From Mesonia sp. K7 (GTDB taxonomy: Bacteria; Bacteroidota; Bacteroidia; Flavobacteriales; Flavobacteriaceae): DNA of 64,000 nucleotides. The DNA lies in assembly GCF_003233725.1 (NCBI RefSeq), contig NZ_QKQV01000001.1, forward strand, positions 124,001 through 188,000, read 5' to 3'. A program made the position numbers and the translations under genes. Positions 36,025-45,425 of this stretch are shown here, one piece after another (within the stretch, counting starts at the first letter, position 1; each line of letters begins with the position of its first letter). The notes under the pieces were generated by a model, which searched no databases, was not told where the DNA came from, and was given only the letters and a program-made list of their open reading frames with translations.

Positions 36025-36124
36025 ATTCTATTGTTTAAATTTAGTTTGTTTAATAAAATGCTAATAAAAATATAATTTTTTTATGAACTACTCGCCAAAT
36101 TCACAGTAAAAACGATTAAAAACA

Positions 36125-36148
36125 AAAAGCGTCGATAAAGACGCTTTT
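36125..36148 (-). terminator. Terminator of fabI
   Basis: Perfect 9-bp arms AAAAGCGTC and GACGCTTTT with a 6-nt loop, followed on the minus strand by TTTTTGTTTTTAA. It lies 25 bp after the fabI stop and upstream of the giant T9SS gene. Confidence 0.75.
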
Positions 36149-36172
36149 AATTGTTTGAATGTTAAATTTATG

Positions 36173-36988
36173 TTATTTTTCTATAAAAGCTTCCATTACT
36201 TCTTGGCTTACCCCAACATTAGAAAAACCTCCATCGTGAAATAAATTCTGTAAAGTCACTTTCTTGGTTAAATCCGAGAAAAGTGTTAAGGTGTAGTCTG
36301 CACATTCGTCTGCGGTGGCATTACCCAGCGGAGACATCTTTTCGGCATAACTGATAAACGCATCAAAGCCTTTAACACCTTGCCCTGCTGTGGTTGGTGT
36401 TGGTGACTGCGAAATGGTATTTACACGTACTTTCTTATCTTTTCCAAAGAAATAACCAAAACTCCTCGCAATAGACTCCAAATAAGCTTTGTTATCTGCC
36501 ATATCATTGTAATCTGGAAAAACACGCTGTGCCGCGATATAGGTTAACGCCACAATACTTCCCCATTCATTCATCGCATCTTTTTTGTAAAGTGTCTGCA
36601 TGGTTTTATGAAAAGATACCGCAGAAACATCCCAACCTTTGGTGGTAAAATCATAATTCATATCGGTATAATGGTTCCCTTTTCTCACATTCACCGACAT
36701 CCCGATAGAATGCAATACAAAATCTAATTTTCCGCCCAGTATCTCCATACTTTTAGCGACCAAGTTTTCTAAATCTTCTACACTGGTTGCATCAGCAGGA
36801 ATAATTTCTGAACCCGTTTTCTCAGCCAACTCTTTTATTTTTCCCATTCGCATGGCAATTGGCGCATTGGTCAATACAAATTTACCCCCTTGCTCAAATA
36901 CTTTTTCGGCTGTTTTCCAAGCGATAGAATTTTCGTCTAATGCTCCGAAAATGATTCCTCTTTTTCCTTTTAATAAGTTATATGACAT
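36173..36988 (-). CDS. fabI: Enoyl-[acyl-carrier-protein] reductase (NADH), FabI
   Basis: Final reduction step in each round of fatty-acid elongation. SDR fold with the FabI-type start LLKGKRGIIFGALDENSIAWKTA (nucleotide site), HSIGMSVNVRKG, and the catalytic Tyr-x6-Lys in DYNDMADNKA. Length 271 residues is normal for Bacteroidota. It stands as a single gene between the giant T9SS gene and recN, with its own terminator. Confidence 0.93.
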   Translation of the reverse strand: MSYNLLKGKRGIIFGALDENSIAWKTAEKVFEQGGKFVLTNAPIAMRMGKIKELAEKTGSEIIPADATSVEDLENLVAKSMEILGGKLDFVLHSIGMSVNVRKGNHYTDMNYDFTTKGWDVSAVSFHKTMQTLYKKDAMNEWGSIVALTYIAAQRVFPDYNDMADNKAYLESIARSFGYFFGKDKKVRVNTISQSPTPTTAGQGVKGFDAFISYAEKMSPLGNATADECADYTLTLFSDLTKKVTLQNLFHDGGFSNVGVSQEVMEAFIEK

Positions 36989-37016
36989 GATTTTCGTTTT
37001 TTCATTATTGAAGTTG

Positions 37017-37024
37017 TAAAGATA
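37017..37024 (-). promoter_or_regulatory. -7-like element of fabI
   Basis: TATCTTTA on the minus strand, one mismatch from TAnnTTTG, 28 nt before the fabI ATG. Confidence 0.35.
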
Positions 37025-37035
37025 TAAATATTCGT

Positions 37036-38691
37036 TTATTTGGCGAGCAATACTTTCGCATGTTCCACGGCAGAACTGGTTTTTTGTTTACCCCCCAACA
37101 TTTCGGCAATCTCTTCTACTCTATTTTCTGTAGAGAGTTCTATAATCTTGGTATTGGTTTTACCTGCTTCTACCTCTTTATAGACCTTGTAATGCTGTTG
37201 TCCTTTAGAGGCTATTTGTGGTGAATGGGTAATCGCCAATACTTGCATTTTTTCACTCATTTGCTCTAAGATATCACCCATTTGCTGGGAAATTTCACCC
37301 GAAACACCACTATCGATCTCATCAAAAATAATCGTAGGCAAATTGATGTAATTCGCCAAAATACTTTTCACGGCAAGCGTGATACGCGATAATTCACCAC
37401 CGGATGCTGCTTTTTTTACTTCTTTTAACTGATGCCCTTTATTGGCAGAGAACAACCAATTGATTTCACTTTTTCCAAAAGAATTGAAATTTGAAGTTGC
37501 CGACAGGTTAAAATCAAATTGGGTTTCTGGCATTCCTAACTGCTGTAGAATAGCAACCAATTTTCGTTGAAAGTCAGAGAATACTTTCTGTCTATTGCCA
37601 TGCAATTCTTTGGCTTGCTGATGAAGTTTTGCTTCCGCGGAAGCCAACTCTTTTTCGAGAGCCAATAAATCTTCCGTAGCATTTTCCTTTACGCGAACTT
37701 TCGCTTCCAATTCCTTTTGGATTTCTAGCAACTCTGTAACATTTTGTACCTCATGTTTACGGAAAAGATTATACAACAAATTAAGTTGTTGGTTCACCTC
37801 TTCCAACTTCTCTGGGTCGTCTTCTATATTTTCCTCTTGCGCTTCTATTTCCGCCGAAAGGTCTTGCAGCTCGATCAAAACCGATGCTAATCGCTGGTGG
37901 ATTTCTTGGTATTGGTAGCCAAAACCAGCAACCGAATTCAAATTCCTTTTGATTTGCGAAAGTTGCGTCAACAAACCTATTTCTTCTTGTTGCAATAACT
38001 GTATCGATTCGCCTAAGTTTGCTTTTAGACTTTCTACATTACTCAAGGCTTGTTGTTGTGCTTCCAAAGTTTCCTGAAAATCTTCTGTAAGCCTTAAACT
38101 CTTGATTTCATTTAGCAGAAAAAGGTTATAATCGTAACTTTTTTCTGCTTCTGCTTGCTGGCCTTTGACTTCCTCTAGCTTTCGTTGGATTTTTTTGTAA
38201 GCTTTCCATCCTTGACGGAAATCAATCAAAAGCGCTTGATGATCCGCGACAGCGTCAACGACCTCCATTTGGTAACTCGTATCACCAATAAATAAAGTCT
38301 CATGTTGACTATGAATATCAACCAATAAATCCCCCAAAGTAGAAAGCTGCTGTAAATTTACTGGTGAGTCGTTGATAAAGGCTCGTGACTTCCCTGAAGG
38401 TAAAATCTCACGACGTACAATGGTTTCGGTTTCGTAATCGAGGTCGTTTTCCTCAAAAACCGATTGCAAATCATAGGCACCAATACTAAAAACCCCTTCG
38501 ATCACACATTTGTTCGCTTCGTTACGCATCGAGCTTAGGTCTGCTCTTTTTCCCTTCAGCAAAGCTAAAGCTCCGAGAATAATAGATTTTCCCGCTCCTG
38601 TTTCTCCGGTAAGAATAGTAAAGTTTTCTTGAAAATGCAGTTTGACATCTTCAATAAGTGCGTAATTTTTTATCGATAAACTGGTAAGCAA
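37036..38691 (-). CDS. recN: DNA repair protein RecN
   Basis: SMC-like ATPase for double-strand-break repair. Walker A GETGAGKSII near residues 30-39, two long coiled-coil arms (about 150-370, Glu/Gln/Leu-rich), then the signature ASGGELSRITLAVKSIL and Walker B TIIFDEIDSGVSGEI. Length 551 residues is typical. It is the last gene of a large minus-strand cluster (DUF4835 protein, coaBC, rpoZ-like, bamD), separated by 58 bp from the preceding gene, where a TATCTTTA box suggests a promoter of its own. Confidence 0.95.
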   Translation of the reverse strand: MLTSLSIKNYALIEDVKLHFQENFTILTGETGAGKSIILGALALLKGKRADLSSMRNEANKCVIEGVFSIGAYDLQSVFEENDLDYETETIVRREILPSGKSRAFINDSPVNLQQLSTLGDLLVDIHSQHETLFIGDTSYQMEVVDAVADHQALLIDFRQGWKAYKKIQRKLEEVKGQQAEAEKSYDYNLFLLNEIKSLRLTEDFQETLEAQQQALSNVESLKANLGESIQLLQQEEIGLLTQLSQIKRNLNSVAGFGYQYQEIHQRLASVLIELQDLSAEIEAQEENIEDDPEKLEEVNQQLNLLYNLFRKHEVQNVTELLEIQKELEAKVRVKENATEDLLALEKELASAEAKLHQQAKELHGNRQKVFSDFQRKLVAILQQLGMPETQFDFNLSATSNFNSFGKSEINWLFSANKGHQLKEVKKAASGGELSRITLAVKSILANYINLPTIIFDEIDSGVSGEISQQMGDILEQMSEKMQVLAITHSPQIASKGQQHYKVYKEVEAGKTNTKIIELSTENRVEEIAEMLGGKQKTSSAVEHAKVLLAK

Positions 38692-38710
38692 ATCCTGTAA
38701 TTTTTAAGGC

Positions 38711-38718
38711 TAAAGATA
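38711..38718 (-). promoter_or_regulatory. -7-like element of recN
   Basis: TATCTTTA on the minus strand, one mismatch from the consensus, 19 nt before the recN start. Confidence 0.35.
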
Positions 38719-38749
38719 CAAGACTTCCGAATGATTTTCGAATATAAAA

Positions 38750-39637
38750 TCAATATTTTATGTTGTTCCAGTTTTTATTGTAAACAGGAGCCATCGTTTT
38801 AAGTGTTTGGACTACTTCTACGATAGAAATTTGGGGACCTCCAGAAAAGATCTGTTCGATTTCCAGCGCCTTGGTGTCAAAAAAAGTGCGTACGGGCGCA
38901 TTGTTAGGACGTGAAGTGTTCACTTCCTTGATCATCATAATCACATTGGCGATATTCTTTTTGGCTTGTTCGGCATCGGTATGCATCAAATCCAAACCCA
39001 AACGGTGGTAATTGTAAATGGCTTCTCTAAAAGTTCCGAAATTACTCGAAATCAAATCGGCATTGAGACGAAATTTCGACTGGTTTCCGTCATTAACGGT
39101 CCAACCACCACTCGCATTTTGTTGTGTCATATCAACAATTTGCTTAGCCTCTTGGTGGTAATCTTCTCCTCCGTTTAATTCAAACGTATCGGCGTCATAA
39201 CCCAACATGGTATAGGCATAAAAACTCAAATTAGAAATCAACGCAGAGGTAAACGTATTTCTGCTGTAGCGCAAAGGTTCGTATTCCGTATAACGGAAAT
39301 TGAACTGGTTGTCTTTAAAGGTAAAAACAGGTGTCGAAAAAGTACTCCCGAAAACAGGTCTTGTCGACTGGATTTGTATCGTTGCGCTAAAGTCGTTAGA
39401 ATCGAACTTGGTTACCGTGATAAACATATTGCAATTGATACGGTCTTCAGGTTTAATCTTCATTCTCGTCCAAGAAGTATTGTTCATAAAATCCTGGATT
39501 TCGGTCTGCAAAGTTTTAAAAATAGTAAGTTGTGTTTGCCCAGTTTGAGCAGCATCAACAGTCACGGTTGTATTAAATTCCTGCGCGGTATTGATTTGAA
39601 AAATCAGTAGAAAAAATCCTAATAAAAAATATCTCAT
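38750..39637 (-). CDS. DUF4835 family secreted protein (possible T9SS accessory PorD)
   Basis: 295 residues with a signal peptide (LLGFFLLIFQINTAQ, cut after Ala-Gln). The family traits are visible: EFNTTVTVDAAQ at the mature start, TLQTEIQDFMNNTSWT, GSTFSTPVF, and FYAYTMLGYDADTFELNGGEDY. I recall that DUF4835 proteins have been annotated as the type IX secretion protein PorD, but I cannot confirm it here. It overlaps coaBC by 4 bp, in a gene order that is common in Bacteroidota. Predicted periplasmic or outer-membrane associated. Confidence 0.85.
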   Translation of the reverse strand: MRYFLLGFFLLIFQINTAQEFNTTVTVDAAQTGQTQLTIFKTLQTEIQDFMNNTSWTRMKIKPEDRINCNMFITVTKFDSNDFSATIQIQSTRPVFGSTFSTPVFTFKDNQFNFRYTEYEPLRYSRNTFTSALISNLSFYAYTMLGYDADTFELNGGEDYHQEAKQIVDMTQQNASGGWTVNDGNQSKFRLNADLISSNFGTFREAIYNYHRLGLDLMHTDAEQAKKNIANVIMMIKEVNTSRPNNAPVRTFFDTKALEIEQIFSGGPQISIVEVVQTLKTMAPVYNKNWNNIKY

Positions 39638-40833
39638 GCTAATCGGTGTAAAATTTCTTTAAAAATATCAATCGCTACTTCTTCTTTTAACTTCGCTTCG
39701 TAAGTTTTTATTTCATCTTCACTGATAATTTTAACTTTATTGGTGTCTTTTTGAAAGCCTGCTTCTTTGTCCTGCATCGAATTTAAAACGATAAAATCCA
39801 AATTCTTTTTAGCCAGCTTTTTCTTTGCGTTTTCTTCTTCATTTTCAGTTTCCAATGCAAAGCCAACCAAAAGCTGATGGGTTTTCTTTTCGCCTAAAGA
39901 TAACAATATATCTTTTGTTTTTTCCAATTCCAACGAAAGTGTGGCATCATTTTTTTTGATTTTTTGTGCGCTCACTTTTTTGGGTCGGTAATCGGCAACG
40001 GCTGCGGCTGCGATAACAACTTCTGCTTTTGCGAAATATTTATGGGCAACCTCGTACATTTCCTGAGCACTCGTTACCGAAACCACTTCGACCAAATCAT
40101 GTTGTATTTTTAACGATGTTGGCCCACTTACCAAAATCACTGCTGCACCTAAATTGGCTGCTTCTTGCGCCAGAGCGTACCCCATTTTTCCGCTGGAGTG
40201 GTTTCCGATAAAACGCACAGGATCGAGCGCTTCGTAAGTTGGCCCAGCCGTAATCAAGACTTTTTTTCCGTTTAACGGAAGTTGAGCTGCGATATCCTTT
40301 TTTATAAAATCGATAATGAATTCGGGTTCTGCCATTCGGCCTTCGCCCGATAGACCACTCGCGAGCTCACCTTTTTCTACAGGGATGTATTTATTCCCGT
40401 AACTTTCCAACTGCTCGATAGAGGTCTTGGTCGACGGATGTTTGAACATATCCAAATCCATCGCGGGAGCAAAATACACAGGACATTTTGCCGATAAATA
40501 TGTGGCTAGTAAAAAGTTGTCGCTTTGCCCGCTGGACATTTTAGAAAGCGTGTTGGCTGTTGCTGGTGCGATAAGCATCAAGTCTGCCCATAAACCCAAA
40601 TCGACGTGGTTGTTCCAGAGGGTTTTGTCTTCTTCGGTAAACGAAGTGAGCACTTCGTTTTTAGAAAGTGTAGCAAGCGAAAGTGGCGTCACAAAATCTT
40701 TTGCTTTAGGACTCATCACCACTTTTACTTCTGCCCCTTCTTTGATAAGTAACCGAACTAAAAAAGTAGTCTTGTAGGCTGCAATACCTGCTGTAATGCC
40801 CAAAACTACTTTTTTGCCCGATAATAAACTCAT
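39634..40833 (-). CDS. coaBC: Bifunctional phosphopantothenoylcysteine decarboxylase/ligase
   Basis: Makes 4'-phosphopantetheine from phosphopantothenate and cysteine. The CoaC flavin domain covers residues 1-190 (VLGITAGIAAYKTTFLVRLL, active-site NHVDLGLWAD, PATANTLSKMSSG, PAMDLDMF) and CoaB covers 191-399 (VLITAGPTYEALDPVRFIGN, SSGKMGYALA, AAAVADYRPKK). Length 399 residues is normal. It is 6 bp after the omega-like subunit gene. Together with coaE (22.8 kb) it covers two parts of the CoA route. Confidence 0.96.
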   Translation of the reverse strand: MSLLSGKKVVLGITAGIAAYKTTFLVRLLIKEGAEVKVVMSPKAKDFVTPLSLATLSKNEVLTSFTEEDKTLWNNHVDLGLWADLMLIAPATANTLSKMSSGQSDNFLLATYLSAKCPVYFAPAMDLDMFKHPSTKTSIEQLESYGNKYIPVEKGELASGLSGEGRMAEPEFIIDFIKKDIAAQLPLNGKKVLITAGPTYEALDPVRFIGNHSSGKMGYALAQEAANLGAAVILVSGPTSLKIQHDLVEVVSVTSAQEMYEVAHKYFAKAEVVIAAAAVADYRPKKVSAQKIKKNDATLSLELEKTKDILLSLGEKKTHQLLVGFALETENEEENAKKKLAKKNLDFIVLNSMQDKEAGFQKDTNKVKIISEDEIKTYEAKLKEEVAIDIFKEILHRLA

Positions 40834-40839
40834 AAGATA

Positions 40840-41169
40840 TTACTCGTTATCTGAGTCTGTATTTCTGTAATAGATTTTTTCTTCCAACCACTCTTCTACG
40901 GCAAACGCATGAGGCTTTGGTAAACGCTCGTAAAATTTTGAAACTTCGATTTGCTCTTTGTTTTCAAAAATCTCGTCTAAACTGTCGTTGTAAGTAGCAA
41001 ACTCATCTAACTTTTCAATCAATTCTTTTTTGATTTCTGTACTGATTTGCGTTGCTCTTTTAGCCATGATAGAAATAGCCTCGTAAATGTTATCGGTTGG
41101 CATTTCAATTTGATTTCTGTTTAGCGTTGTGGTGCTCACTTCAGCATTGGTGTTCTTCACATCCATCAT
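40840..41169 (-). CDS. rpoZ: DNA-directed RNA polymerase omega-like subunit
   Basis: 109 residues. PTDNIYEAISIMAKRATQIS matches the Rpb6/omega core that binds the beta' subunit, followed by KEQIEVSKFYERLPKPHAF and an acidic tail typical of Bacteroidota members. Either of two adjacent ATG codons (41169, 41166) could start it. The gene sits between bamD and coaBC with gaps of 9 and 6 bp, the usual Bacteroidota arrangement. Confidence 0.87.
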   Translation of the reverse strand: MMDVKNTNAEVSTTTLNRNQIEMPTDNIYEAISIMAKRATQISTEIKKELIEKLDEFATYNDSLDEIFENKEQIEVSKFYERLPKPHAFAVEEWLEEKIYYRNTDSDNE

Positions 41170-41178
41170 ATAAATGTA

Positions 41179-41994
41179 TTAACTGTTATTGTTTTCTAAT
41201 CTTGTATTGATATCTTGAATGATGATATTTGCATCTTCATTCAATTCCCCTGAAGGGAAATATTTTTTATAGTTTTCGTAATAGACCTTTGCGGTTTCTA
41301 AACGCTCTGGCACCAAATAAGCATAGCTGTTGATCGCCAGTAAATAAGCCGATTCCATTTTATAAAAATAGGCTTTTTCTCTGTATTTAGACCCCGGATT
41401 GGCTTCAATAAAATTATTGAATGCCTCAATTGCTGGTTTGTACTCTTCTCTATGATGGTACAGTTTAGCGATTTCGTATTCCTTCAATTCTAATTTTTCT
41501 CTCAATTCTGCCGAAAGTTGGTTGGCTTCTCCAATATTTTCTCCGTCAGGATAAAGCGTAATATATTCTTGAAACTTTCCAATTGCCTTGTTCGTTTCGG
41601 TTTGGTCCAAGGTGTATCTTGGCGAAATATGATAATCACTCTTAGCACTCTTAAAAAAAGCTTCTTCTGCTTTCTCACTTTGCGGATAGGCTTTTGAAAA
41701 ACGCTCGAACTGGTAACTCGAATCGTAATAAGCACCTAATTCATAAAAAGCATTCGCATATTCGTACGAGATCTTTTCCCCTTGAGGTTTACCACGGTAT
41801 TGCGGTAAAATCTGCTCGTAAAGCTGAATGGCCTTTTTTAATTTAGACTTCTTATTTTCTTGAATTCCTTCTTCATACAATTTGGATGCCAAGTCATATT
41901 TTATTTTGACATCGTCATTTTTTAATGCTTTTTGGTATTCGCTACACGCACTAAAAACAATTGTTACCAAAAGGATATATAAAATTTTTTTCAT
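41179..41994 (-). CDS. bamD: Outer membrane protein assembly factor BamD
   Basis: Lipoprotein of the BAM complex that inserts beta-barrel proteins. Lipobox ends at Cys17 (VTIVFSAC). The mature part is made of TPR repeats, such as YEEGIQENKKSKLKKAIQLYEQI and YANAFYELGAYYDSSYQFERF. Length 271 is normal. It is preceded by a -7 element at 42015-42022 and followed by the omega-like gene. Confidence 0.92.
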   Translation of the reverse strand: MKKILYILLVTIVFSACSEYQKALKNDDVKIKYDLASKLYEEGIQENKKSKLKKAIQLYEQILPQYRGKPQGEKISYEYANAFYELGAYYDSSYQFERFSKAYPQSEKAEEAFFKSAKSDYHISPRYTLDQTETNKAIGKFQEYITLYPDGENIGEANQLSAELREKLELKEYEIAKLYHHREEYKPAIEAFNNFIEANPGSKYREKAYFYKMESAYLLAINSYAYLVPERLETAKVYYENYKKYFPSGELNEDANIIIQDINTRLENNNS

Positions 41995-42014
41995 TTTTTA
42001 ATTCAAGGATTTTG

Positions 42015-42022
42015 CAAAAATA
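42015..42022 (-). promoter_or_regulatory. -7 element of bamD
   Basis: TATTTTTG on the minus strand is a perfect match, 20 nt before the bamD ATG. A TTTTTA run at about 42041-42046 could serve as the -33 box. Confidence 0.5.
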
Positions 42023-42052
42023 CTGTTTTTTAACGACTTATAAAAACCTTTT

Positions 42053-42934
42053 TTACGATTGAAAATTGTCTGTAAATTCTTTTAAACGTTGGTTTAAATC
42101 GTTGCTCACTTTTACCAACGGTAATCTCACCTCGTTAGTGCCTAAACCTAAATGCTGAAATACCGCTTTGATACCCGCAGGGTTTCCTTCTTCAAAAATC
42201 ATATCGATAGCTGGGGCAATCGCATAATGAATTTGGTAGGCTTCTTCTACTTTTCTTTCTAAACCTAAGTTGACCATAGCTGAAAATGCTTTTGGAAAAC
42301 CTTCGGCAATGACTGAAATCACACCTGCTCCACCCGCAAGCACCATCGGTAAGGTAATCATATCGTCACCTGAAATGACCAAGAAATCTTTTGGTGTTTG
42401 GTGTATCATTTCCATCGCCTGTACGATGTTACCCGCGGCTTCTTTTATGGCGATAATATTATCGAAATCATTTGCCAATCTTGCTACGGTTTTAGGCAAC
42501 ATATTGCTAGAGGTTCTTCCCGGAACATTGTACAAGATAATGGGTAATTTACTCGCTTCCGCAACAGCTTTAAAATGCTGGTAAATACCTTCTTGTGTAG
42601 GTTTGTTATAATAAGGAGAAACCGATAAAATTGCATCAAAACCGTCTAAGTTTTCAGTTTGTAATTGCTCGACTACTGCTTGGGTATTATTTCCTCCAAC
42701 ACCAAGCACCAAAGGCAATTTACCTGCATTGGCTTCCACAATTGTTTGTTTTACCAATTCTTTTTCACTCTTAGTTAAAGTTGCACTTTCGGCAGTGGTT
42801 CCGAGCACTACCAAATAATCAATTCCGTTAGCAATTTGATACTTTACAATATTTTTTAAAGCAGTAACATCTACTTGCTTATTGGTTGTGAAAGGCGTTA
42901 CCAAAGCAACTCCAGTTCCCACAAATTTTTTCAT
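42053..42934 (-). CDS. dapA: 4-hydroxy-tetrahydrodipicolinate synthase
   Basis: First committed enzyme of lysine/diaminopimelate synthesis; condenses pyruvate with aspartate semialdehyde. TIM-barrel Schiff-base lysine is in [10 protein letters not shown], the catalytic Tyr in [12 protein letters not shown], and the N-terminal [10 protein letters not shown] and [10 protein letters not shown] motifs are intact. Length 293 residues is normal. It is 5 bp after the DUF6913-like gene. Confidence 0.96.
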   Translation of the reverse strand: MKKFVGTGVALVTPFTTNKQVDVTALKNIVKYQIANGIDYLVVLGTTAESATLTKSEKELVKQTIVEANAGKLPLVLGVGGNNTQAVVEQLQTENLDGFDAILSVSPYYNKPTQEGIYQHFKAVAEASKLPIILYNVPGRTSSNMLPKTVARLANDFDNIIAIKEAAGNIVQAMEMIHQTPKDFLVISGDDMITLPMVLAGGAGVISVIAEGFPKAFSAMVNLGLERKVEEAYQIHYAIAPAIDMIFEEGNPAGIKAVFQHLGLGTNEVRLPLVKVSNDLNQRLKEFTDNFQS

Positions 42935-42939
42935 AGAGT

Positions 42940-43422
42940 CTATTTTATTTTTTCTAAATAGTTTTTTACTTCTTCAGCAAAAGAGGTTTCCTCGTCAAGA
43001 GCCATTTTGAACTCCAAGTGATTGAGTTGGGATTCGCTTAGCGGAAAGCCAATTTTTATATTTCCTTTTGCAAGAGAGGACAAAGCTAACAAAAATGGAT
43101 TTTCTTTTTGAAAGAAATTGATTTGAACATCAAAATTTTGATTGGAAAAAGATTGTGCATAGCTGTCTTTTTTGATTTTTCCGCTCAGTGAAAAACTTTT
43201 TTTAGAAAACACTTGTGTTAAACGCTCGCCTTTTTCGTTATGTACAAAAGCAATTTCAGAAATCGCTACGTTAGGAAAATTTTTCCGTAAAGCGGCTTTT
43301 AAAGCTTCAATCTGCGTTTCTTGAGCGTTGTAAATCACACCCATTTTCTTGATTTCAGAAACAGCATTTATCGGCTGCTGAAACTGCTTTTGTCTGTTCT
43401 TTTTCAAGACATATTTTTTCAT
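42940..43422 (-). CDS. Uncharacterised protein, DUF6913-like
   Basis: 160 residues, cytoplasmic, no signal peptide or membrane helix. It begins with a basic stretch ([15 protein letters not shown]), and includes IGVIYN-like MGVIYNAQE and [22 protein letters not shown] recognise it only as resembling the DUF6913 family of Bacteroidota, found near dapA. It lies between an M61 peptidase gene (20 bp gap) and dapA. No function can be inferred from the sequence alone. Confidence 0.7.
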   Translation of the reverse strand: MKKYVLKKNRQKQFQQPINAVSEIKKMGVIYNAQETQIEALKAALRKNFPNVAISEIAFVHNEKGERLTQVFSKKSFSLSGKIKKDSYAQSFSNQNFDVQINFFQKENPFLLALSSLAKGNIKIGFPLSESQLNHLEFKMALDEETSFAEEVKNYLEKIK

Positions 43423-43442
43423 GCGATGCAGAAAAAATCAGT

Positions 43443-45311
43443 TTAACCCTTTAACCAAGCTTCCCTTAGTTTTACACGCTTATCTGTTGCTGGTAAATCT
43501 TTATCTTTTAAGGTAGTTACTGTTGTCGTTGGGGTACTTACTTTACCCTTTAAGGTCACTTCTTTGTCATCTCTTTTCACCTTGATCTCGATATCATCAC
43601 CTTCTTTCCAGTTACGCGAACTCGTAATGAGAAGAAAAATATTATCTAGATTGTATTCCGTTCCGTTGATAGATTGAATCACATCACCACCTTGCAATCC
43701 TATTTTTTCCATAAAAGAGTTTAGTGCAATTCCCTCTCTAATAAATACTTCTTTGGTGTCTGGGTTGGCATCGATGAATGGCATTTGACCGTGCAAGAAA
43801 TAATCTGTCGTTTCTTCTTTTTGGCTCTTTTCTACGCCTACTTTTTCAAAAAACTCATCATAAGGAATGGGTGTGGTTCCTATCACATGGGTATCAAAAA
43901 AACTTCTGATTTCTGGATAGGTCAGCGCAACAATATCATTGACGATTTGGTCATCTTCAAATGGTTTTTCTTTTCCGTATTTATCACTTAATTTTTTCAT
44001 CAAGTCTAAAATACCCATCTCACCATTGCTTAATTCGCGTAAACGAATATCTAAAGCCATGCCGATTAAAGCTCCTTTTAGATAGACGTTGTAGTAGCTT
44101 TTTTCATACTTTTCATCCAAAATATTTTCGCTCATCACCGTAAAAGACATGGTATCATCAAAAGATTTAGATGAACTTATTTTTTCTTCCATACGAGCGT
44201 AGAAAGCTTCGTTATCAATCAAACCTTGATTCACCTGAAATAAATTCGCAAAATATTCGGTCACCCCTTCATACATCCATAAATGCTTTGACATTTTTGG
44301 GTCATTGTAATTGAAATAATGCACCTCTTCTGAATGTACATTTAGTGGGGTAATGATATGGAAAAATTCGTGCGAAACCACATCTTTCATGGTTTCATTA
44401 AGCGCTTCCAAAGGCATGGTTTCTGGTAAAACTACCGTCGTTGAAGTATGGTGCTCTAAAGCTCCAAAGCCTTTAGCATCGGTTTTTGACATATCTGCCA
44501 AATACAATAAGATCACATAGGTATTGGTGTTGTCGATATCGCCTAAAAATGCTTTTTGAGCATTTAGTATTTTTTCCATATTGGGGCGCAAGGCTGCCGC
44601 GGAATATGTTCCGTTAGGAGAATATACATGCAACTCGACAGTCATATTACCCAGCACAAACTTTTCTACATCAGGTTTGGCATACATAATCGGGTTGTCG
44701 GTAATTTCAAAATACCTTTTGGCTTTAAAAATATCTTTGGTGTTATTACCGACGGGTTCAGAAGCTGGATGTGCCGTTAAAGAAGTTCCTGCCACTAACG
44801 TATTTGGTCTTGTAATTTCCAATTGGTAAGGCTGTTCGGTCATTCCTTCAAAATAACCCACAAAGCCGTGCAAGTTCAACATAAAGTTTTTACCCGCCTC
44901 GATATTAGTTCCTGCAGGCGAAAAAACACCTTCTTCACCAGCGATATCATAAGAATCATTCACCCAATATTCAACCAAATCCAGCTCGGTAGCATTAGAA
45001 ATCTCAAACGTATTGTCATCAATCATTTTAAAAGTAAGTTCGTTACCATCGTAATCTATCGCTTTAAAACCTTCTATAAACTGTCCGTAATTATCGGTAG
45101 AATAAGTTCCGGGGACGGTTTTAGGAATGTAAAAATTAATAGTTTCGGAAGAAATTTTACCCGGATTGACCACCGCTTTCACCTTATCATCCTGAAGATT
45201 GACTAAGTCTAAAGTAGCACTGATATGATCTTGGGTCGCATTTTTCACCTTCGCTGGGCCACACCCCAACAATGTAATTGCCATCACGGCAGAAAGAATA
45301 ATCTTTTTCAT
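43443..45311 (-). CDS. M61-family metallopeptidase with PDZ domain, lipoprotein
   Basis: 622 residues with a lipobox (ITLLGCG, Cys17). The zinc site is HEFFH in DVVSHEFFHIITPLN (about residue 315), with the downstream Glu in WMYEGVTEYFANLF. A PDZ domain occupies about residues 520-600 (MEKIGLQGGDVIQSINGTEY). M61 enzymes are glycyl aminopeptidase-like proteases of uncertain physiological substrates. It is the first gene of the minus-strand run M61 - DUF6913-like - dapA and faces the 5'-nucleotidase genes divergently. Confidence 0.9.
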   Translation of the reverse strand: MKKIILSAVMAITLLGCGPAKVKNATQDHISATLDLVNLQDDKVKAVVNPGKISSETINFYIPKTVPGTYSTDNYGQFIEGFKAIDYDGNELTFKMIDDNTFEISNATELDLVEYWVNDSYDIAGEEGVFSPAGTNIEAGKNFMLNLHGFVGYFEGMTEQPYQLEITRPNTLVAGTSLTAHPASEPVGNNTKDIFKAKRYFEITDNPIMYAKPDVEKFVLGNMTVELHVYSPNGTYSAAALRPNMEKILNAQKAFLGDIDNTNTYVILLYLADMSKTDAKGFGALEHHTSTTVVLPETMPLEALNETMKDVVSHEFFHIITPLNVHSEEVHYFNYNDPKMSKHLWMYEGVTEYFANLFQVNQGLIDNEAFYARMEEKISSSKSFDDTMSFTVMSENILDEKYEKSYYNVYLKGALIGMALDIRLRELSNGEMGILDLMKKLSDKYGKEKPFEDDQIVNDIVALTYPEIRSFFDTHVIGTTPIPYDEFFEKVGVEKSQKEETTDYFLHGQMPFIDANPDTKEVFIREGIALNSFMEKIGLQGGDVIQSINGTEYNLDNIFLLITSSRNWKEGDDIEIKVKRDDKEVTLKGKVSTPTTTVTTLKDKDLPATDKRVKLREAWLKG

Positions 45312-45425
45312 ACTTATTTTTAGTTTATTATGAGACGCTAATTTTTTGGTAATGTTACAATAATTTAAAGGAAAGTAAATGCGATTCTTTATTTCTTTTT
45401 ATACTTTTAACTAAATTTTTAAGCA

